Assembly: GCA_013397845.1 (NCBI GenBank)
Contig: VZTG01001074.1
Span: 1,185,090-1,249,089 of the forward strand
DNA: 64,000 bases
Direction of reading: 5' to 3'
Origin: Melanocharis versteri
Taxonomy: Eukaryota > Chordata > Aves > Passeriformes > Melanocharitidae
Shown here: positions 36,701 through 50,817 of the stretch, in pieces
Numbering within the stretch: position 1 is the first letter of the stretch
Layout of the letters: every line of letters begins with the position of its first letter
Made by a program: the position numbers and the translations under genes
Notes under the pieces: generated by a model
Seen by the model: only the letters and a program-made list of their open reading frames with translations
Databases searched by the model: none
What the model was told of the DNA's origin: nothing

Positions 36701-37036
36701 GGTGATAGGATGATGAACTGAGAAATGATCTCAGCCACTTATGATTCTAAAAGCCCCTAGCCTGAATAATCTATGCTGATTTAGAGATAATAGCATCAAA
36801 GGCAGAACTCATTTAGCACAATGTCCATTTACTTACTCCGAAGACTTTTACTATCCTGCACCTATTTTATTGACACTTATAAAAGTTGATAATGATACGA
36901 AAAGAAAAATGTAATCAAAACAAAAATGTCAGTGTGCAGTGAGAACTACTCTGTCCCAGCCTGTACTACAGACCTACCAAAACTGCTCCTCATGGAGAGC
37001 AGTACAAATTCTAAGAGAGAGATAAAACAGAGAGCA
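21778..37036. other. Gene desert, left part
   Basis: This AT-rich sequence shows no convincing coding exon on either strand; the open frames are short and unlike any family I know. It contains a weak CpG-rich patch (24430-24790, listed separately) and short AT repeats (27774-27788). By mammalian gene order it probably corresponds to the gene-poor interval between MPHOSPH6 and CDH13, where conserved enhancers may lie. I cannot identify such elements without alignment. Confidence 0.6.
24430..24790. promoter_or_regulatory. Weak CpG-rich patch
   Basis: CpG dinucleotides cluster here (for example CTCCGCGTGG, CCCCGCGCTGAGCCGC and GCCCGCGCTG) in otherwise AT-rich sequence. No exon or TATA box is evident nearby. 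It may be an enhancer or promoter of a non-coding transcript, or simply a local composition shift. Confidence 0.3.
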
Positions 37037-37500
37037 CTCCCGCTGTGGTGTGTCGCAGCCTCCTCTGGGCATCCACCTGCTGTGGTGTGGGGTTCTGCAG
37101 GGTCTGCAGGTGGATCTCTGCTCCTCCATGGGCTGCAGGGGCACAGCTGCCTCGCCATGGGCTGCACCACGGGCTGCAGGGGAATCTCTGCTCCAAGTGG
37201 CTGGAGCACCTTTTCCTGCTCCTTCTTCACTGATCTCAGTGTCTGCAGAGCTGTCTCTCTAACAAATTCTCACTCCTTTCTTCAGCTGCTGTTGCACAAC
37301 AGCTTTTTCCCCTGCCTAAATCTGTTATCCCAGAGTTGCTACCAAGCATCCCTCAGCCTTGGCCAGTGGTGGGTCCGTCTTGGCTGGTATGGGCTCTGTG
37401 GGACTCAGGGGGAGCTTCTGGCAGCTTCTCCCAGCAGTCACCCTTGCAGCAGCCCCTGCTGCCAGAACCTTGCCGTGCAAACCCAGTACTGCACTCATTA
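37037..37500. mobile_element. Probable interspersed retroelement fragment
   Basis: The stretch is GC-rich against its flanks and has internal near-repeats of CATGGGCTGCAGGGG and GGGCTGCAGG-GGAATCTCTGCTCC-type units at about 37100-37195. It continues with text such as CTGCTGTTGCACAACAGC and ACCTTGCCGTGCAAACCCA. It resembles repeat sequence I associate with bird genomes, but I cannot say whether it is a CR1 internal part or an LTR. A 191-codon plus-strand frame (36926-37501) overlaps it and is not a host gene. Boundaries and orientation are uncertain. Confidence 0.5.
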
Positions 37501-40500
37501 AATAGAACAAACTGTTGGAGAGGGTGATTTTGTGTGCTGGATGCTGCAGCAGCACTTGGAAGATGAGAGTCACAGTCTCAGGCCAACAAGGGCATTTGCT
37601 GCTTCACTGCTGGGGTTCCCTTTGGTGAGGAAGTCTTGATTCCACTGCTGCACCAGCTTAGGAGGCAGAAATCCTCTGTGATCACCTCTCTGTGTGAGTT
37701 CCAGAACTGCATCTCTGCAGCAGGCTCTGCATTCTCCTACAGCACACATTAGCCCACTAGCACAGGCAGCTGTCCCTAGTTGCTCAGGATCACAGCCAAC
37801 ACTTTCCCCGTTTTGGTTCCAAGTCCTCATGACTGTAACATCTTATTTTCAGCGAGGGTGTTTTCCCACGCATGGGACAGCAAATGTTCAGGCTGACCTG
37901 AGGAGCTCTTTTTTCCTACGTTTTTTGGGTTCTCTCCTCTTCAAAAGATGATGATGAGCCCTTTCAAATGCCGATTAGACCATTATAATTAATATTTCAC
38001 TTTATTTTTCTCGCACCACAGAGATCGTGCTTGCGCGTGTCTCTGGTTTTGGGCAGTTTTTGTGCCTCCTGAGGTGATCCCTGCAGGGGTTTCTGAGAGA
38101 CTGTGTCATCCTGGGTGATTTGGACTCAGGCATTTGGACAGTGGAGTCAACATTTCCAGCACTGCAGCAGCAAAGGACAAGTGTTGGACAAGTGTTTGGC
38201 TCAAGACAGGAGGATATTAAGAAAGGAGACTGTAATTTATGTCGCTGCATATTTTAGGACAGAGCTGATGATTCAGCTGAGCCAGGACAATGCTGATTGC
38301 CTCTCAAATGGGGCACTCCTCATCCCTTCTCTCCTACACTCCCAAATGCACACTCTCAGCGGAAATATTAATTTTTGACATCACACTCGAAAAATGCTAT
38401 TTTCCCTTCTGACTGGTTCTTTCAGTGGGGATTTTTGGTCTATTTCTTTCCTCTAACCAACTCTTCTGTCGTACAAACACAGCTTTACCCTCGCAGATCG
38501 GAGGTGGAGCAAGCTGGTGGTGTGGTGTGTGTATGAGCAGCTGTCCACCTCCCCCTCACCTCGTACCCTGAAGGTTCTGCATTCTTCCATTTTGTCTTTC
38601 CCTCTGCTGTTTCCTCTTGTGCTGAGACCTTCTGCAGTTGGATTCCTGTTTGATTGTGTAATAAACCCATGAATTATTAACAGTATATAAAATATTGACA
38701 AACTGTTCTCTGAGATGGAACAGCTTTAAAGTATTGATTATGAATCCAGAGAATTATAATTAGTTTCTGCATAAGAGATAATTAAGTTATTATTGTTTCT
38801 CTTTTCTCTAATATAGTGATGGATAGAAGGCATTTATACCAAACTGTATGTAATCTTATTAAAACTAAGGCAAAAGGTTTATGAGCACTCAAGGTAATGG
38901 GAAAATAAAGCATGATGGGGAAGTGTTTACAATTCCAAAGAGCTCAGTTGGCAACATCCTCTTGTTGTGGAAAGAAATAATTTCAGGTTTGCTCTGAGGA
39001 AACTCCTGGGCACAGAGATTTGATTGACCTCAGCAGAGTCAGAACCTCATTTCCATTTGGTTTTAGCAGAAATCAAACCAACACCACAGTGCTTTGTGTG
39101 CTTGTGAGCATTTTGAACCCAGGGGCTGACTTGGGTCAAATTTGGCTGAGGGGGACACTCTTAGATATATTTTAGTTTCTGCAGTTTTTATACCAGCTTG
39201 CTGGCAAAGCCTTTGAAGTGTTAGTTTAGCTCTCATTAGGCATCAGAAAACTCATGCCAGAGCTCAATTTCCAGACAGCATGACACTGGTAACGAGTTTT
39301 TATGGATTCTGCTGCTCCAAAGCGATTTGTGTATCCTTTAAGTCAGATGCTTTTGCCATGAGGCTATACCTTATGGAAACCTGATTTTATTCCGTGGATT
39401 GCAGTACAGGCAGAGTGTTCCCAGGCAGAACTGGGCAGCAGGGACCCACCCTGCCTGCCTAAGTGTGCCTTCCAGTGCTGTGCTGTGCAGCCCTTGGCTC
39501 TTTTCCCTCCACAGTAAACAGGGAGAAGGGTTTTCTTCCAAGGCGTAATTCATCTGAGCAAGTTTGGGAAGAGAAAAATCGTTGTAGGCATTTAAAGCTA
39601 GGCAGAGTGAATTCCACGCTCAGAGTGTGGGGTTGCAGTGGAGCCAATATAAATGTCAGGAACGAGAAGCTGTGGGCTCTGCCAGAGGACTGTGGTCTTC
39701 AATGGATCCCTGCCTGCTCCTTCTCCCCCTGCCTCTTCCTCTGCTGCTTGCAAGGAAAGGAAATGCTCCAGTGATGTGCGGTATGTGAAACCCAAGAACT
39801 GGGTGACAGCAAAATTAACAGTTCCTGGGACACATTCTCTTTGAATACTGGGGATCTCCTGGTGCTCTTTAAATACATATTTCCTATTCCTGGGAAGTTC
39901 CTTCTCAGGCTGGTGTGTGGAGAGAAAATAAGCTAGGATGAGAATTCAGGAGGATGATCTTCCACCCCTGTGCACCAGGGCAGGATCAGCAATGCCAGAA
40001 ACCTTCCTCACTAAACCTTTTGCTCCTGACCCCCTCAGAGGTGAAGGTTCCCCACATCTCCTCTATCATGAATTTCATGAATTATCCTTATGATTACATT
40101 TTCTAATGTATAACCTTTTACAGCCAGGAACCTCAAGCAAAGAGAAATTTCAGGCAAGTTAAATTCACAGGGTGAATTAGTGCTGCAATTTATCTTATGA
40201 GAAAACACAAAAACTGTATAACATACCAGGATACCTGCAGCATCACTTTGGACAAACACTTGCAAATCCTGGAACTTTTGTACATTTGCAGTTGCTTTTC
40301 ATCATTTTGAGGTTGTGAACCTCTTGGAATTTTTGTTTTCTTGCACAGCATCATTGGGCAATTCTCACCACCAAAGAAGGCCTGAAGGCAGAGCTGAAGT
40401 GACTTCCTTCAAGGCACAGCTTTTTCTCCAGAAAAAGAAAGAAATCTCAGACAGCAACAGGCAGACAGCACTGCCCTGACCCTGGCACAGTGCTGGGTGC

Positions 40501-43500
40501 AGAGACTGGAGCTCGGTTGTGCTGAATGGCCACTTTCCAGTGCCTCTCACCCCAGCAGCTCGTCCAGCTCTGTCCAGCAGCTGCCTGACCTGCTCCCCTG
40601 CTGGGCTGGAGCCCGGAACCATGCTCAAATAGCTGCTTTTAACAGCTCCTCATGTCCCAGCTTTGCCATGGCATCTGGTGGGGGCAAATTGCCTCGTTAG
40701 ACTTCTGCGATCAGAGGGAGCTGCACTGCCAAAGCCATGTGGGTGACAAAGCCACGTTCAACCACGCTGTCCAATTTCATCCAAAGAAATACTGCATTAA
40801 AGAAGCTGGGAATAGAAGCATGCAAGGAACTTGTTCGCAGATCTCAAGAACTGTGTTGAACAACTCATGAAGCACATGAAGTCTATGAGGGAATGTGCTG
40901 TTAGAATTTCCACCAAGTTTGTTACAGCCAGCTCTTAAATCCTACCTTCTAGGCCAAATCCACTCAAAATCTCTTGTATCTATGTGCTAATGGCAAGCGA
41001 GCCTTGGATCCGGGTGTTGCTAATGCAAGAGGAGTCTGGGGGAGCGGCTGAGGGATGAACATCTCCCGAATTGTGAAATGAAGTTGAAAGTGCAGCTGTC
41101 GGTCGGGAAAGCGGATGCGACAGCGCTCCCTCAGACTTTAATAGGCTTGTCTGGCTGCTTTCATGATTTAACATTTGTTTGATAGTCCCCCTCTCTTTTG
41201 GTTTCGGATGGAGATGTGAGCATCCTCGCAGAGGGCACCGGTCCTGAGCAGTCACTGTCTGCCTACGGAACAGATGAAAACGCTTCCCCACCCCTGTGAA
41301 CAAAATAGGGCACCTAATTGAAAGCCACGCCACGAGTGCCTCTCCATCCCCCTCCCTCCCCAGCACTACATCTTCATTGCATCTTTTGTCTGCTCTACAT
41401 CAGATGCACCTTTCTTGCTTGCTCTGAATGAAAACAATCCCTGCCTCCCCGCGGCGAGGATGACAGCCTCTTCCCCGAGCGCGAGCGCTAAATGAGAGCC
41501 GCGCTCGCTCTGTGTACTTTGGGAGGCAGGAATATTTCAAGGGACTAAATTAATCCCTCACATTTTCAAAGTGCATGGCACAGATTTGAACTTCAGCTCC
41601 CACAGCGGCTAAAGCAAAGGAGAGGAGATGGGGTCCCCTGGGCTTAATTCCCATTGAGCCCCAGTGCGATGAGCACAGCTCGGCTCTGATGCGCTCAGCA
41701 CTGCAGGCGGGGGTGGCAGATGTCCGTCCTGGGGGATCTGTCCTCCCAGTTTCACTTTGGGGAAAGCTGTCTCGCAGTCCCCCAGCTGAAACATCCAAGC
41801 TGTTGGGAAGAGGGCTGCAAGGGAACAGGAAGAATTGTGCAATATGACAGTTTGGGAGCACACGCTGGCTCTCGCTCCTCCAAAATGTGTCGCGTAGGCA
41901 AAGCGTGCAGCTGTGCAGGGTTGGGAACGGCCTCTCGGTGCTCCTGCCTCCGAGCCAGCAGCATTTATGGGCTCAAAGGACAGAAGAGGCAGGGGCTGCC
42001 TTGGCTCTGGGAGAGCTGCAGCCAAGAGATAGAGACATGACTGCAAAAAGCAGCTGTGTCCCGGCTTTGCCAGGCAGTAGGTGCCTGTGTGGAGGCCAGG
42101 AGAGAACTGGAAAGACCCCGGTTCAGCAGGGCAGGGCTTGCCAGGATGCCTCTTATGCAGGCTCTGTTTGCAGATGTGCCAGCCTGGCTCCCTCCCTCCC
42201 TGCCCCAAGCAGAGCCAGCAGCCCTCACCCAGGGTTTGGTGCCATCAGGGGTGCGTGGTGACCCGGCTCAAACACCATCCCCAGGGAGAATCTGGGTTTA
42301 GAGTTTCTCCCTGTCTTTGCTTTCTCTGGCAGCTTTTTCTTACATGATATTCCCCGCCCCTTCTTTCACAGCAAAGAAATGGCAAAGTTCTGGCCATATA
42401 ATTAGACCAAGAAATTCTAGCTCCCCACTCCCAAATGGACTGAATCTACTGAAATCTACTGAAAATCAATGTCCCTTATCAGCTGCAAAATTGTTGTTGC
42501 AGGAGGAAAGTCACGCACAGCTGCTGGTTTTGATGAGTCCCTCGTACCCGGCTGTTCACCTGCTGGGCTCAGCTTCTCACTGAGGGGGAATGGTTTTATC
42601 CAAAACAGAGGTGAGAGCACCGAGTGCTGGTTCAGAGGAGGTTACCTTGGAAAAGAGAGGGAGAACCTTCTTCTCCAAAGACAAAGAGGGAGTTTTTGAT
42701 CCGACAAAGACTTCTCCCCAGGCTGTCACAACAAGCAGCTTCTAATCGAGGTTGCCCTCGCAGAGTGCAAAGTCTCTCGACAGCAAAAAGGCAGAGATGT
42801 GCTGCTTCAGGACAGCTGTTATTTGAAGGCAACAAGTAACTGCATGCCTTGCTGTGTTTTTGCCAGTTTGGATCCAAGTAGGGTTTTGTCTGTGTCTGTA
42901 GGCAGAGGACACCCTTGAACAGAAAGCCTTGCATCCCACAGTGCTGCACGATGCGCCTCAGATCATTAGGAAGCCCCCCAGCTCTCAGTCTAATTGCAGT
43001 TGTCTCTCTGGGTGTGAGTGATGTGAATCACTGGTATTTTCCCAAGGCTACAGTGTGCAAGGGGTACATGTACTCACTTTAATTTCAGAATTGAAATTCC
43101 AGTGTGTTACTCACCCCTTCGACCAGAAAAAAAATTGCCCCTGTTGTGGAAGGGGTAGACTTTGCTGCATTGGTATGAACAAGGTTTTGGCCACACTTTT
43201 TTAGTCACATCATAGGAATGAATAGTTTCCTATCTTCCCTTCCTTTTCAAAGATACACAAATGCATTTGTCGTGATGCTGTAAAGCCAGAGCTCAGTTAA
43301 TCACTGTGCCTAACAAATAATGCATTTTTGATGGGCTGATTTTTATCAGATTACTCACCTCATGGAGCTTTACCATGTCTAAATTCTTAAAAAAACCCTC
43401 CTGTACTCTTCCTTAAAGTAGCATACAACAGCCACAGTTACCACCTGCATTTTGCCACGAGTTCTTTTTCCTCTCTTCTTTTCAAATGTTTGACACAACT

Positions 43501-46500
43501 GGGCAGAGTCAACTTCCCATTTTCTCCGTATGTGACATTGCTCAGTGGCAGCTGCTGAAAGAAAAGCCCCATCATAATCAGTGTGTTTTGCCTGTAGCAC
43601 AAGGCATTTCAGCAACATTGAAAAGCTGAAAGGAAATAGGAGATAAGTTGGAAATCATGAGCTGAAATGTGCATTTCCATTTTAGAGATTAAATTAGAAA
43701 AATATATTATTGTGAATTTAAAACAGCCAGCTTGACAGCTCATCTGGGCTCACGCTGGGTTGTTATTGAGGGAACTTGGGCTGACATCCAGCCCCAGGAC
43801 CCTGATCTCTCTGGTGTTCAGAGGCTGGATGGAGCTTTGGGGCGGTGCTGCTCGGTGGGGAGCAGAGGAGGTTTCTGCTGGAGTCAGAAGCTGCTGACTG
43901 AAGCACTTTGTGAACTCAGTGACCTGCCAGCAGTAGCACAGGAAAGTGCTGCTGACCCATCAACAGCGAGGGGGGAAAGGGACATAATGGGGAAAAATTT
44001 GCACAGCTGGAAGAACTGAGATCAAATAAAACAGTCCCGTAGAGAATGTAACAGGCAGGTAAATGAACAACCATTTCCTGGCCACCAGGAGCATTGCAGT
44101 CCCACTGCACAGGTGACCCAGCTGCAGTTGCATGGGTTTGGATGACATTCAGACAATCCCCAAGTGACAGAACACAGGAAGAAAACTGGAGGGTATTTCC
44201 AATGTCTCAGCTGATGTATCTTCAATTAAACCAGGGCTCAAACACAAGGCTCCCTGTGGAACATGTGCACCTCTGCAGGAGGTTGGAAACTCTCTCATCT
44301 CTGCTCTTGGCTTTGTTACTTTGGAGGCCCCAAGGCAGGGACTCTCCAAACAGCTCTGTAGAAAAGATTTGGGAAACACTCCGTGTCCCATCCTGCTAGT
44401 GGTAAAAATTAGGAGTGAATCTGTTCCTTGTTGTCCTTGTAGGCTGTTCCACTGCCCATATTCCTGCCCAGCAGGAATTCCTATGTTTTCCTCCTTTTGA
44501 CCATTTTCTCCATGTAGACATTGGAGTAGGTGAATAGACTGCTGTGTGATACCAAGCTCAACGCCTCTTTTTGGTGAAAGCAGGAGAAAACAGATGCAGA
44601 AAATCTCTTTTATGAACCAAATTAGAGAGATGTGTGCATTTCATCATCTCTAAAATGTGGGAAAGGATCCAGCCTTGACTGATAGGGCATCTTCTTTATG
44701 CAGTGCTGTTTCACTGGACCTTTTGAAATACCCAGTGTTCATGTGGAGAGCTGAAAGTCCTCTGGAAACGTTAAATTCTACGTTAATTAAATGATCAAGA
44801 TGCAAGGCTGCGTAAAGAAGGAAGGTGACACCTTCAAAGGCAGATGAAGCATCAGATTGAGAGGTTGGAAGCACAATTTATTTACCATGGCTCAACAAGT
44901 TGTTACAGTGCACCAGCAGGAAGAGCTGAGCCAGCCACACTCTTTGGCTACTCTGTGTGTAAGGTAAAATATGTGAGATTAAACCTCTCATTTCTGAGAG
45001 TCCTCTCCTCCAAGCACAGAATTAACGCATGCAGGATATCAAAATAACTCCTAGAAGTTGAGCCAGAACAAAGAAGTGTTACCCAGGGAAGAAGCTGCTT
45101 CACAGCTTTTTTGGAATGAGATCTGCTCTTCAAGATGGTTTAATGAAGAGGAAAAGGCAGGAGAAGTCAGCAGGCTGTGCATATGGAATAGGATTCGTTG
45201 TCTTGAGAGAAATTAAAAATAGTTAGATTATTGTGCCAGTTTTTCCTCTCTTCTGTCATAAAAGGTCTCAATATCTAGCAGGGAAACCACTGGGAAGATG
45301 CACAAACTGGAGAAGCAAAGCAGCACAAAAGGTACAACAGGCTCGCTGTGTGAAAGCCACACTGAAGATCTGAGCCTCTGACCCCGGCAAGGACCAGAGC
45401 CTGAGCAGAGAACAGGCAGGGTCCAGGCTTCATCTCTCTATTCAAACACAGCTGAAGCAAATCTTTTTTCCTTTGGCAGTCAGACTTTGGCTCCGCGGTA
45501 CAGAACCACGAGCGGTGCCGTTCCTGTCCCTGCAGGTCTGGTGGTGGCACCTGGGTGACACGTCACAGGGGGAGTGTGGCACCTGCCAGTTCTGTGGTGC
45601 TGAAACAGGCAGTGGTGCTGCTGAGGCGTCTGTGCAGGATGCAGGGTCACACATCAGCTCCTTGACAGTAAACTGAGGTTCAGCTCTCACAGAAGAGTCA
45701 AGTAGAATGTGAGATTCTTGTGTGGTGTGAAAGAAGGGATGCTTCTGCCTGAATGGAAGTCTGCAGTTCTGTAAGGTCACAGCCAGAGAGGGGAATGCAT
45801 TCCCACAGCCTTACCTGTTGAGAGCTCATTCTATTCTTATTTCATTGATCCCACCAAAGCCAGTGTCAAGACTTGCTAGGATGACAGTTTGAAAATAAGT
45901 TTGATGCCATGTTAGCATGAACAGCTGAATTTTGGCTTTACACAACCAAAAAAAGTAGGAAAAGTCACTAGAGGTCTTTTCTCATCAAGAAAACACATGG
46001 AAAGTCCACAGAATGTGCAGTCAGTTGCAAGACCCAAAGAAAGAATCCTGTAGGAGAAGATTCTGGGCATGCCAGGCTCTTGGTTGGGAGCCTGTGTTGT
46101 CTGGCTCCATCACCAAACATGAGGACAGACTGCTGGGGATTGGGACTTTACAGCTGGAAAATATCACCAGTTCCTGCCCGTGTGCACCCTGTCCAGGACA
46201 CGTGCTTTTGGGCACAGTCAGAATCAATAATGCAGGGGAAGTGGAGCTTAGATGAACTTTTCGCCTGTATCAGAATAAACACACAGTTTGCATTAATTTG
46301 TGCTGATCTCTGCATGTCTCCATTATATGACTGTATGCATCTATAATTATTTCAGTATAAATGAATGAAGGGACGTTTCTCTCAGAATTGCACATTGCCA
46401 TCAAGATGAGCTTGGCTGGAACCACCCACACAGCCCAGAAATGAAGCGTTTTCTCCTGTCAGCTGTCTCCTGAGTAAAACCAGCACTACATCTTTGGACG

Positions 46501-49500
46501 TGCTGATCCCAGTTGGGGGTCTGGCATCTAGAAGAGAGAAGATTAAAGCAAGGGGTTGGTGTACAGGCTTGATTTCACCAATTCTGGTGCTCTAGAACAG
46601 GGAGTCTGGTCCCTGCTATCCTCTCTGGTGGGCTGTAGAGTGAGGCAGCACGAGGACAAGGAGAAAATCTGGCACCAGCTCATGCTGTGCACACCAGGTG
46701 TCCAGCACAGGCCTTCTTGCAAGGAGAAGACTCCCACAGACTAATTACAGCTGTCATCTGATTTTTTGTTTGACCATTTCGTATATTTCCAGTAGTGCTT
46801 TTAAGATTATAAAGCCCCCTGGCTCTTTGACTTCCCTGTTTCAGGTGCATCCTGGGCTCTGTTCAAAATTATGATACAATCCCCAAAGCCTGAACGTGAG
46901 CCAGACTCTCTCTTTCTCAAACTGGCAGGCTGCAAGGAAAGCAATGAACATATTTTTCACAGTTATGCATCTTGCATCTGACTCAGGTTGTTGTTATTAT
47001 GCAGTAAGTGTTTCAGTCTGAACATTAAAGAAAAGAAAAAATGTTCAGGTCCTAAGGGGGGAACAAAATCCACTAATCCAACATAGGCTTTATTTGCTTG
47101 TTGACTACCAAGTGATGTTGAGGACGGCGGGACTCCCAGAGCTTCAAACAAGATTAGAGAGTAGGAAATAGGACATTTATTTCAACTTAGATACTTATTT
47201 AAGTCTCCATTCTAGCTACGCAGCTAGGTATTTGGACATCTGGCAAAAACGCTTGGCAGTGCACAGGTTCTGAAAATGTTGTTAATCTTTAAAATCAATA
47301 TTGCACTTAGGAAATTGCGCACCTACCTGCATGTTTGTGAAAGCTGATTCATCCAGATGCCATTTCTAAAGTCATTAATTATGCAGGAAGAGGCATTTCT
47401 TTATCACTCTTGGACAACTTACACCCCCCTATAACCGCTAATATATAAAATGCATTATTACTATTTATTCATATCAGTTGGAAGATTTTAAAAAGGTGCA
47501 TACGTGATTTCCATAACTGAGACCAAAGTGCTGGTTAAAAAGTGTGTGGACACACCAAACTCGTGTGAATGGATGTTGGGTGTCCACAAGTTGCACTTTG
47601 GTCCCTCTGACCACAAAAGACCAGTTGTCCCACCTGTAATTAATGCTCTGAATCTCATACTATTAAAATACTAAGCTGAATCTTGTTTTGCTTAAGAGTC
47701 AGGCGGCTTGCAATAGAGGCTGTGAAAGTCAAACAATGGGGTGGTTGTAATTTCCTGAAGCTGCTGTATTTGATTTGCCTTTAACTCAGTTAAGTGTCTT
47801 GGCAAACCTTTAATTTGAAATCTGTAGAGGCTGAGCATCACACCCTGCTAGGCCTATCAACAGATGGAGGAATTACTGGAGGCAAAATGTATATCTTTAT
47901 GCTACTTTCCCCCCCTGTCCCCCCATCATTATCCTAATCATGCACTGAAATGATCAGTAACCCCAGAGAGTGACAGATTTGTTTGCAGCAGAGGGTGACC
48001 CTGGAAAAGCATGGGACTAACAGGCACACAGGTGGTCAGGGTTTTCCCAACACGGGCTGACTTTTGTTGTGGGAAGCTTGGAAGCTGTTGGTAAACAAGG
48101 AAATCAGGTTTGCATCCCAGAGAGTTTGGAAAATGCGAAGGTGTTTGGATTGCCGATGCGGAGCTGTGCAGGGGCTGTGGCCCGAGCTCTGCCCTGCTGC
48201 TGAGGCCAGGGAAGAGCAGCTGGGTGGGCAGGAGCAGGCCTGGGAGCTGCAGGGACCCTGTGCCTGGTCCATGCCCTTTCTGGAGGAGATGAAACCTGTC
48301 ACATCCTTGTGATGCTCCAACACTGAGCCCTCCGAGCCTGGACCACCGTGGCAGCCCTTCCCACCTACACTGCAGCTCTTAGAGGAGATCCTGAACACAC
48401 CAGGCTCAGTTAAAGTCTTGCAAAGACACAGGAAAAAAATCCCTTAAATTTAGTCAGCTTGCCTCCAGTGTGCACATGCTGCCCAAACGAACTGGAGGGA
48501 AATTAAATAAAGAAGCCCCTGCATTTTCTCTTACTGAGCTTGCTAACCTTTTCTTCATTAATCATTAATCATGGAGCTAACAACATTACCGTGGAAGTGA
48601 GCTTTTATTATTCCCCCACACCCCCGGACAGTGCAGTTTTGTGCAGGTGCCCACGCATTTCTGGAGTACCCAGAGCTAGCATTAACTGGGGTTTGCTCCT
48701 GCACCCTCAGGGAAGCTGTCAGGACTGCAAACTCTCACATCCCACAGCAAACTCCCCTGGCTTCCCTCTCACAAAGTATATTTCATCTGCCATCCCCAAC
48801 AGGACCATTTTATTTACAAGCAAAGCTCTTCAACAGGAGGCACATCCCAGAGAACTATTTGCTCCAGTTGCCCTCTGGGTGATACTATTTTATTAAAAAA
48901 AAAAAAACAAACCCAAACATTTCAAAATAATCTGTGAACTAAAAAAAAATATACGGGTGTGGGTAAACCTTACTGTACAACCTAGATATGGAATGAAATT
49001 CAATCATGCAGAAATTGCCAACAACTTATTATAGATGAATGGGGTGGGAAGTGCATTTTGTCTAATCCCAAGGCATTTTAAAATAACTATTCAGCATCCT
49101 CTCACCTGAAATGTATCATCTTATTGATTTTGAGCTGACTTTTTAAGATTGACTCTGGCTGCCTGTTTGGCTTTCATGCTTTCAAGTCTTCAACTGCCCA
49201 GAAAATGGTGCCACTGCCATTCTTGAAGATTTTTTTAGTGTAACGGGTTTAAGGTGAACTAGAACAATAGCTGGGAATGAGAACAGCTGAATAATAACTC
49301 CAGCCAGCTGGGAATAATGAGCACACGGCCACAGCTGAGCTCCTCCATGATGGGATGGAAAATCTGGATGTTTTTAAGGATTAACCAGCTACACAACCAG
49401 GAGAAAATATTTTCAGTTGGAACAGGATTTTGTCAATTTTCACTGTGCAACATGGTCAAACGTGAAGGAAATGTCAGGTCACTTGCTACGATGATTTATC

Positions 49501-50817
49501 TGCCAGCTAAATTGTTCCTCCTCAGGCCTTCTGGTGACGCTCAAGACCTCCTAAGATATCTTCCAGACTGCTCCTGATGTTCTTTTGTCAAGTATAGAAC
49601 TCTTTGCAATGGAGAACAAGCCCAATCAGGGCATAAACACCAGGGTAGAAAAAGTTAAAAAAAGGATTAAAAAAAAAAAAGGAAAGCTCTGCAGATATGG
49701 GAGTGAAATGAGAGCATATCTCACTTTCAGGGTTGAAATTGCATTTCAGGGCTGGTTCACTGAATCATGAACTTGGACTGAAAGGGTTCCTGGCCTGAGC
49801 ACTTAGCAAGTCCACTCGAGTGTGCATGGCTGGGAGATTTCCCTCTGTGAGTTTATGGTTAATATAATCTTCAGTCCTGACAAATTTATGCAGAGTCAGA
49901 ACATTTCAAACACAGCGAACTCAAATGCTATCCAAATACCTCGCTGTTCGACAAACACCATGGGCAGAGTTCAAATATATCTTGGAGAAACAGAGGAGTG
50001 TGAGGGAGCATCAGACACCAGAGCTTGTACAAGGTGTCCCTGGAGCACCTGAGACTGGTGGGAAGCTGCTGAAACTGCTCAGGATGTCCAAGTACCATGG
50101 AAATGTGGTTGAAGAGCAGGATAAAGAAGCTCAGCCTCCTCCCAGCACCCCCCTTTGCTGGGGCACTCTCTGGGGTACCCCTGTGCCCAGGGGAATGTGC
50201 TCTAAGCAAAAAGGCCAGATTTTGCTTTCAGTCCGAAACATGCGAATTGACCCCAGATTCTTGCTGCTCTGGAAATATCCAGAGTGGGATTTAGCTCTCA
50301 TAAAATTGGGTTAGAGAAACTCTTCTACAAAACTGAATGTGTCTGGGATCAGAGCTGATATTCCAGCCTTGTTGGCCAATTGTGCATTGGATATGCAGGG
50401 GGTTCAGGTGTGTCTCCAACTTGCAGCAAATGATTGGGCATAAAAAAGCAAGAAATAACAGTTCGAGTTTGTAAAACTGTACTGACAGCCCTCCTGATTG
50501 TTTTTTAAGATTTCTTTTCTTTATAATTAGGCAGAAAAACATCCAAAGATCTTTACAAGATCTTCCCTTCCACTCAGAAAAAAAATCTGAATTTCTGTGG
50601 GGCAGTACAATTGGTGGGTACGTGGGCTGGAAGTGGGACACTTCTCAGCTGAAGGAAGGGCTCAACATACAGCTACCATGGTTTGGGGTATTTTTGGTTA
50701 TTTCTTCTACTCTTATCCCAGAAATTGTTATAACAGTGGAAATTCACATTTTCCTATCCTGTCCTTGTGCTCCTGTGCTGTTGTACCCATCCACTTCTGA
50801 GACATCTGCTCATGGCA
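37501..50817. other. Gene desert, middle part
   Basis: No coding exon can be supported. The sequence includes a GC-richer stretch around 41440-42300 with many chance open frames, a small CpG cluster with a 7-bp inverted repeat (41477-41483 and 41500-41506), and the palindromic element at 47521-47603. An A-rich run lies near 48893-48907 and another at about 49669. Confidence 0.6.
47521..47603. repeat. 83-bp palindromic element with two nested inverted repeats
   Basis: The ends are perfect 11-bp inverted repeats: GACCAAAGTGC at 47521-47531 and GCACTTTGGTC at 47593-47603. Inside is a second perfect 8-bp pair: GTGGACAC at 47546-47553 and GTGTCCAC at 47580-47587. The arms are offset by several unpaired bases. 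This could be a miniature inverted-repeat transposon relic or the hairpin of a small RNA. No open frame overlaps it. Confidence 0.6.

Noticed and set aside
36926..37501. 191-codon plus-strand frame
   Set aside because: It overlaps a probable interspersed repeat with internal repeated units and is not a host gene.
40066..40080. Short palindrome TCATGAATTTCATGA
   Set aside because: A 7-base arm in AT-rich DNA is expected by chance.
41609..42208. 199-codon minus-strand frame
   Set aside because: It lies in a GC-rich stretch where several frames are open at once on both strands, and no motif is seen.
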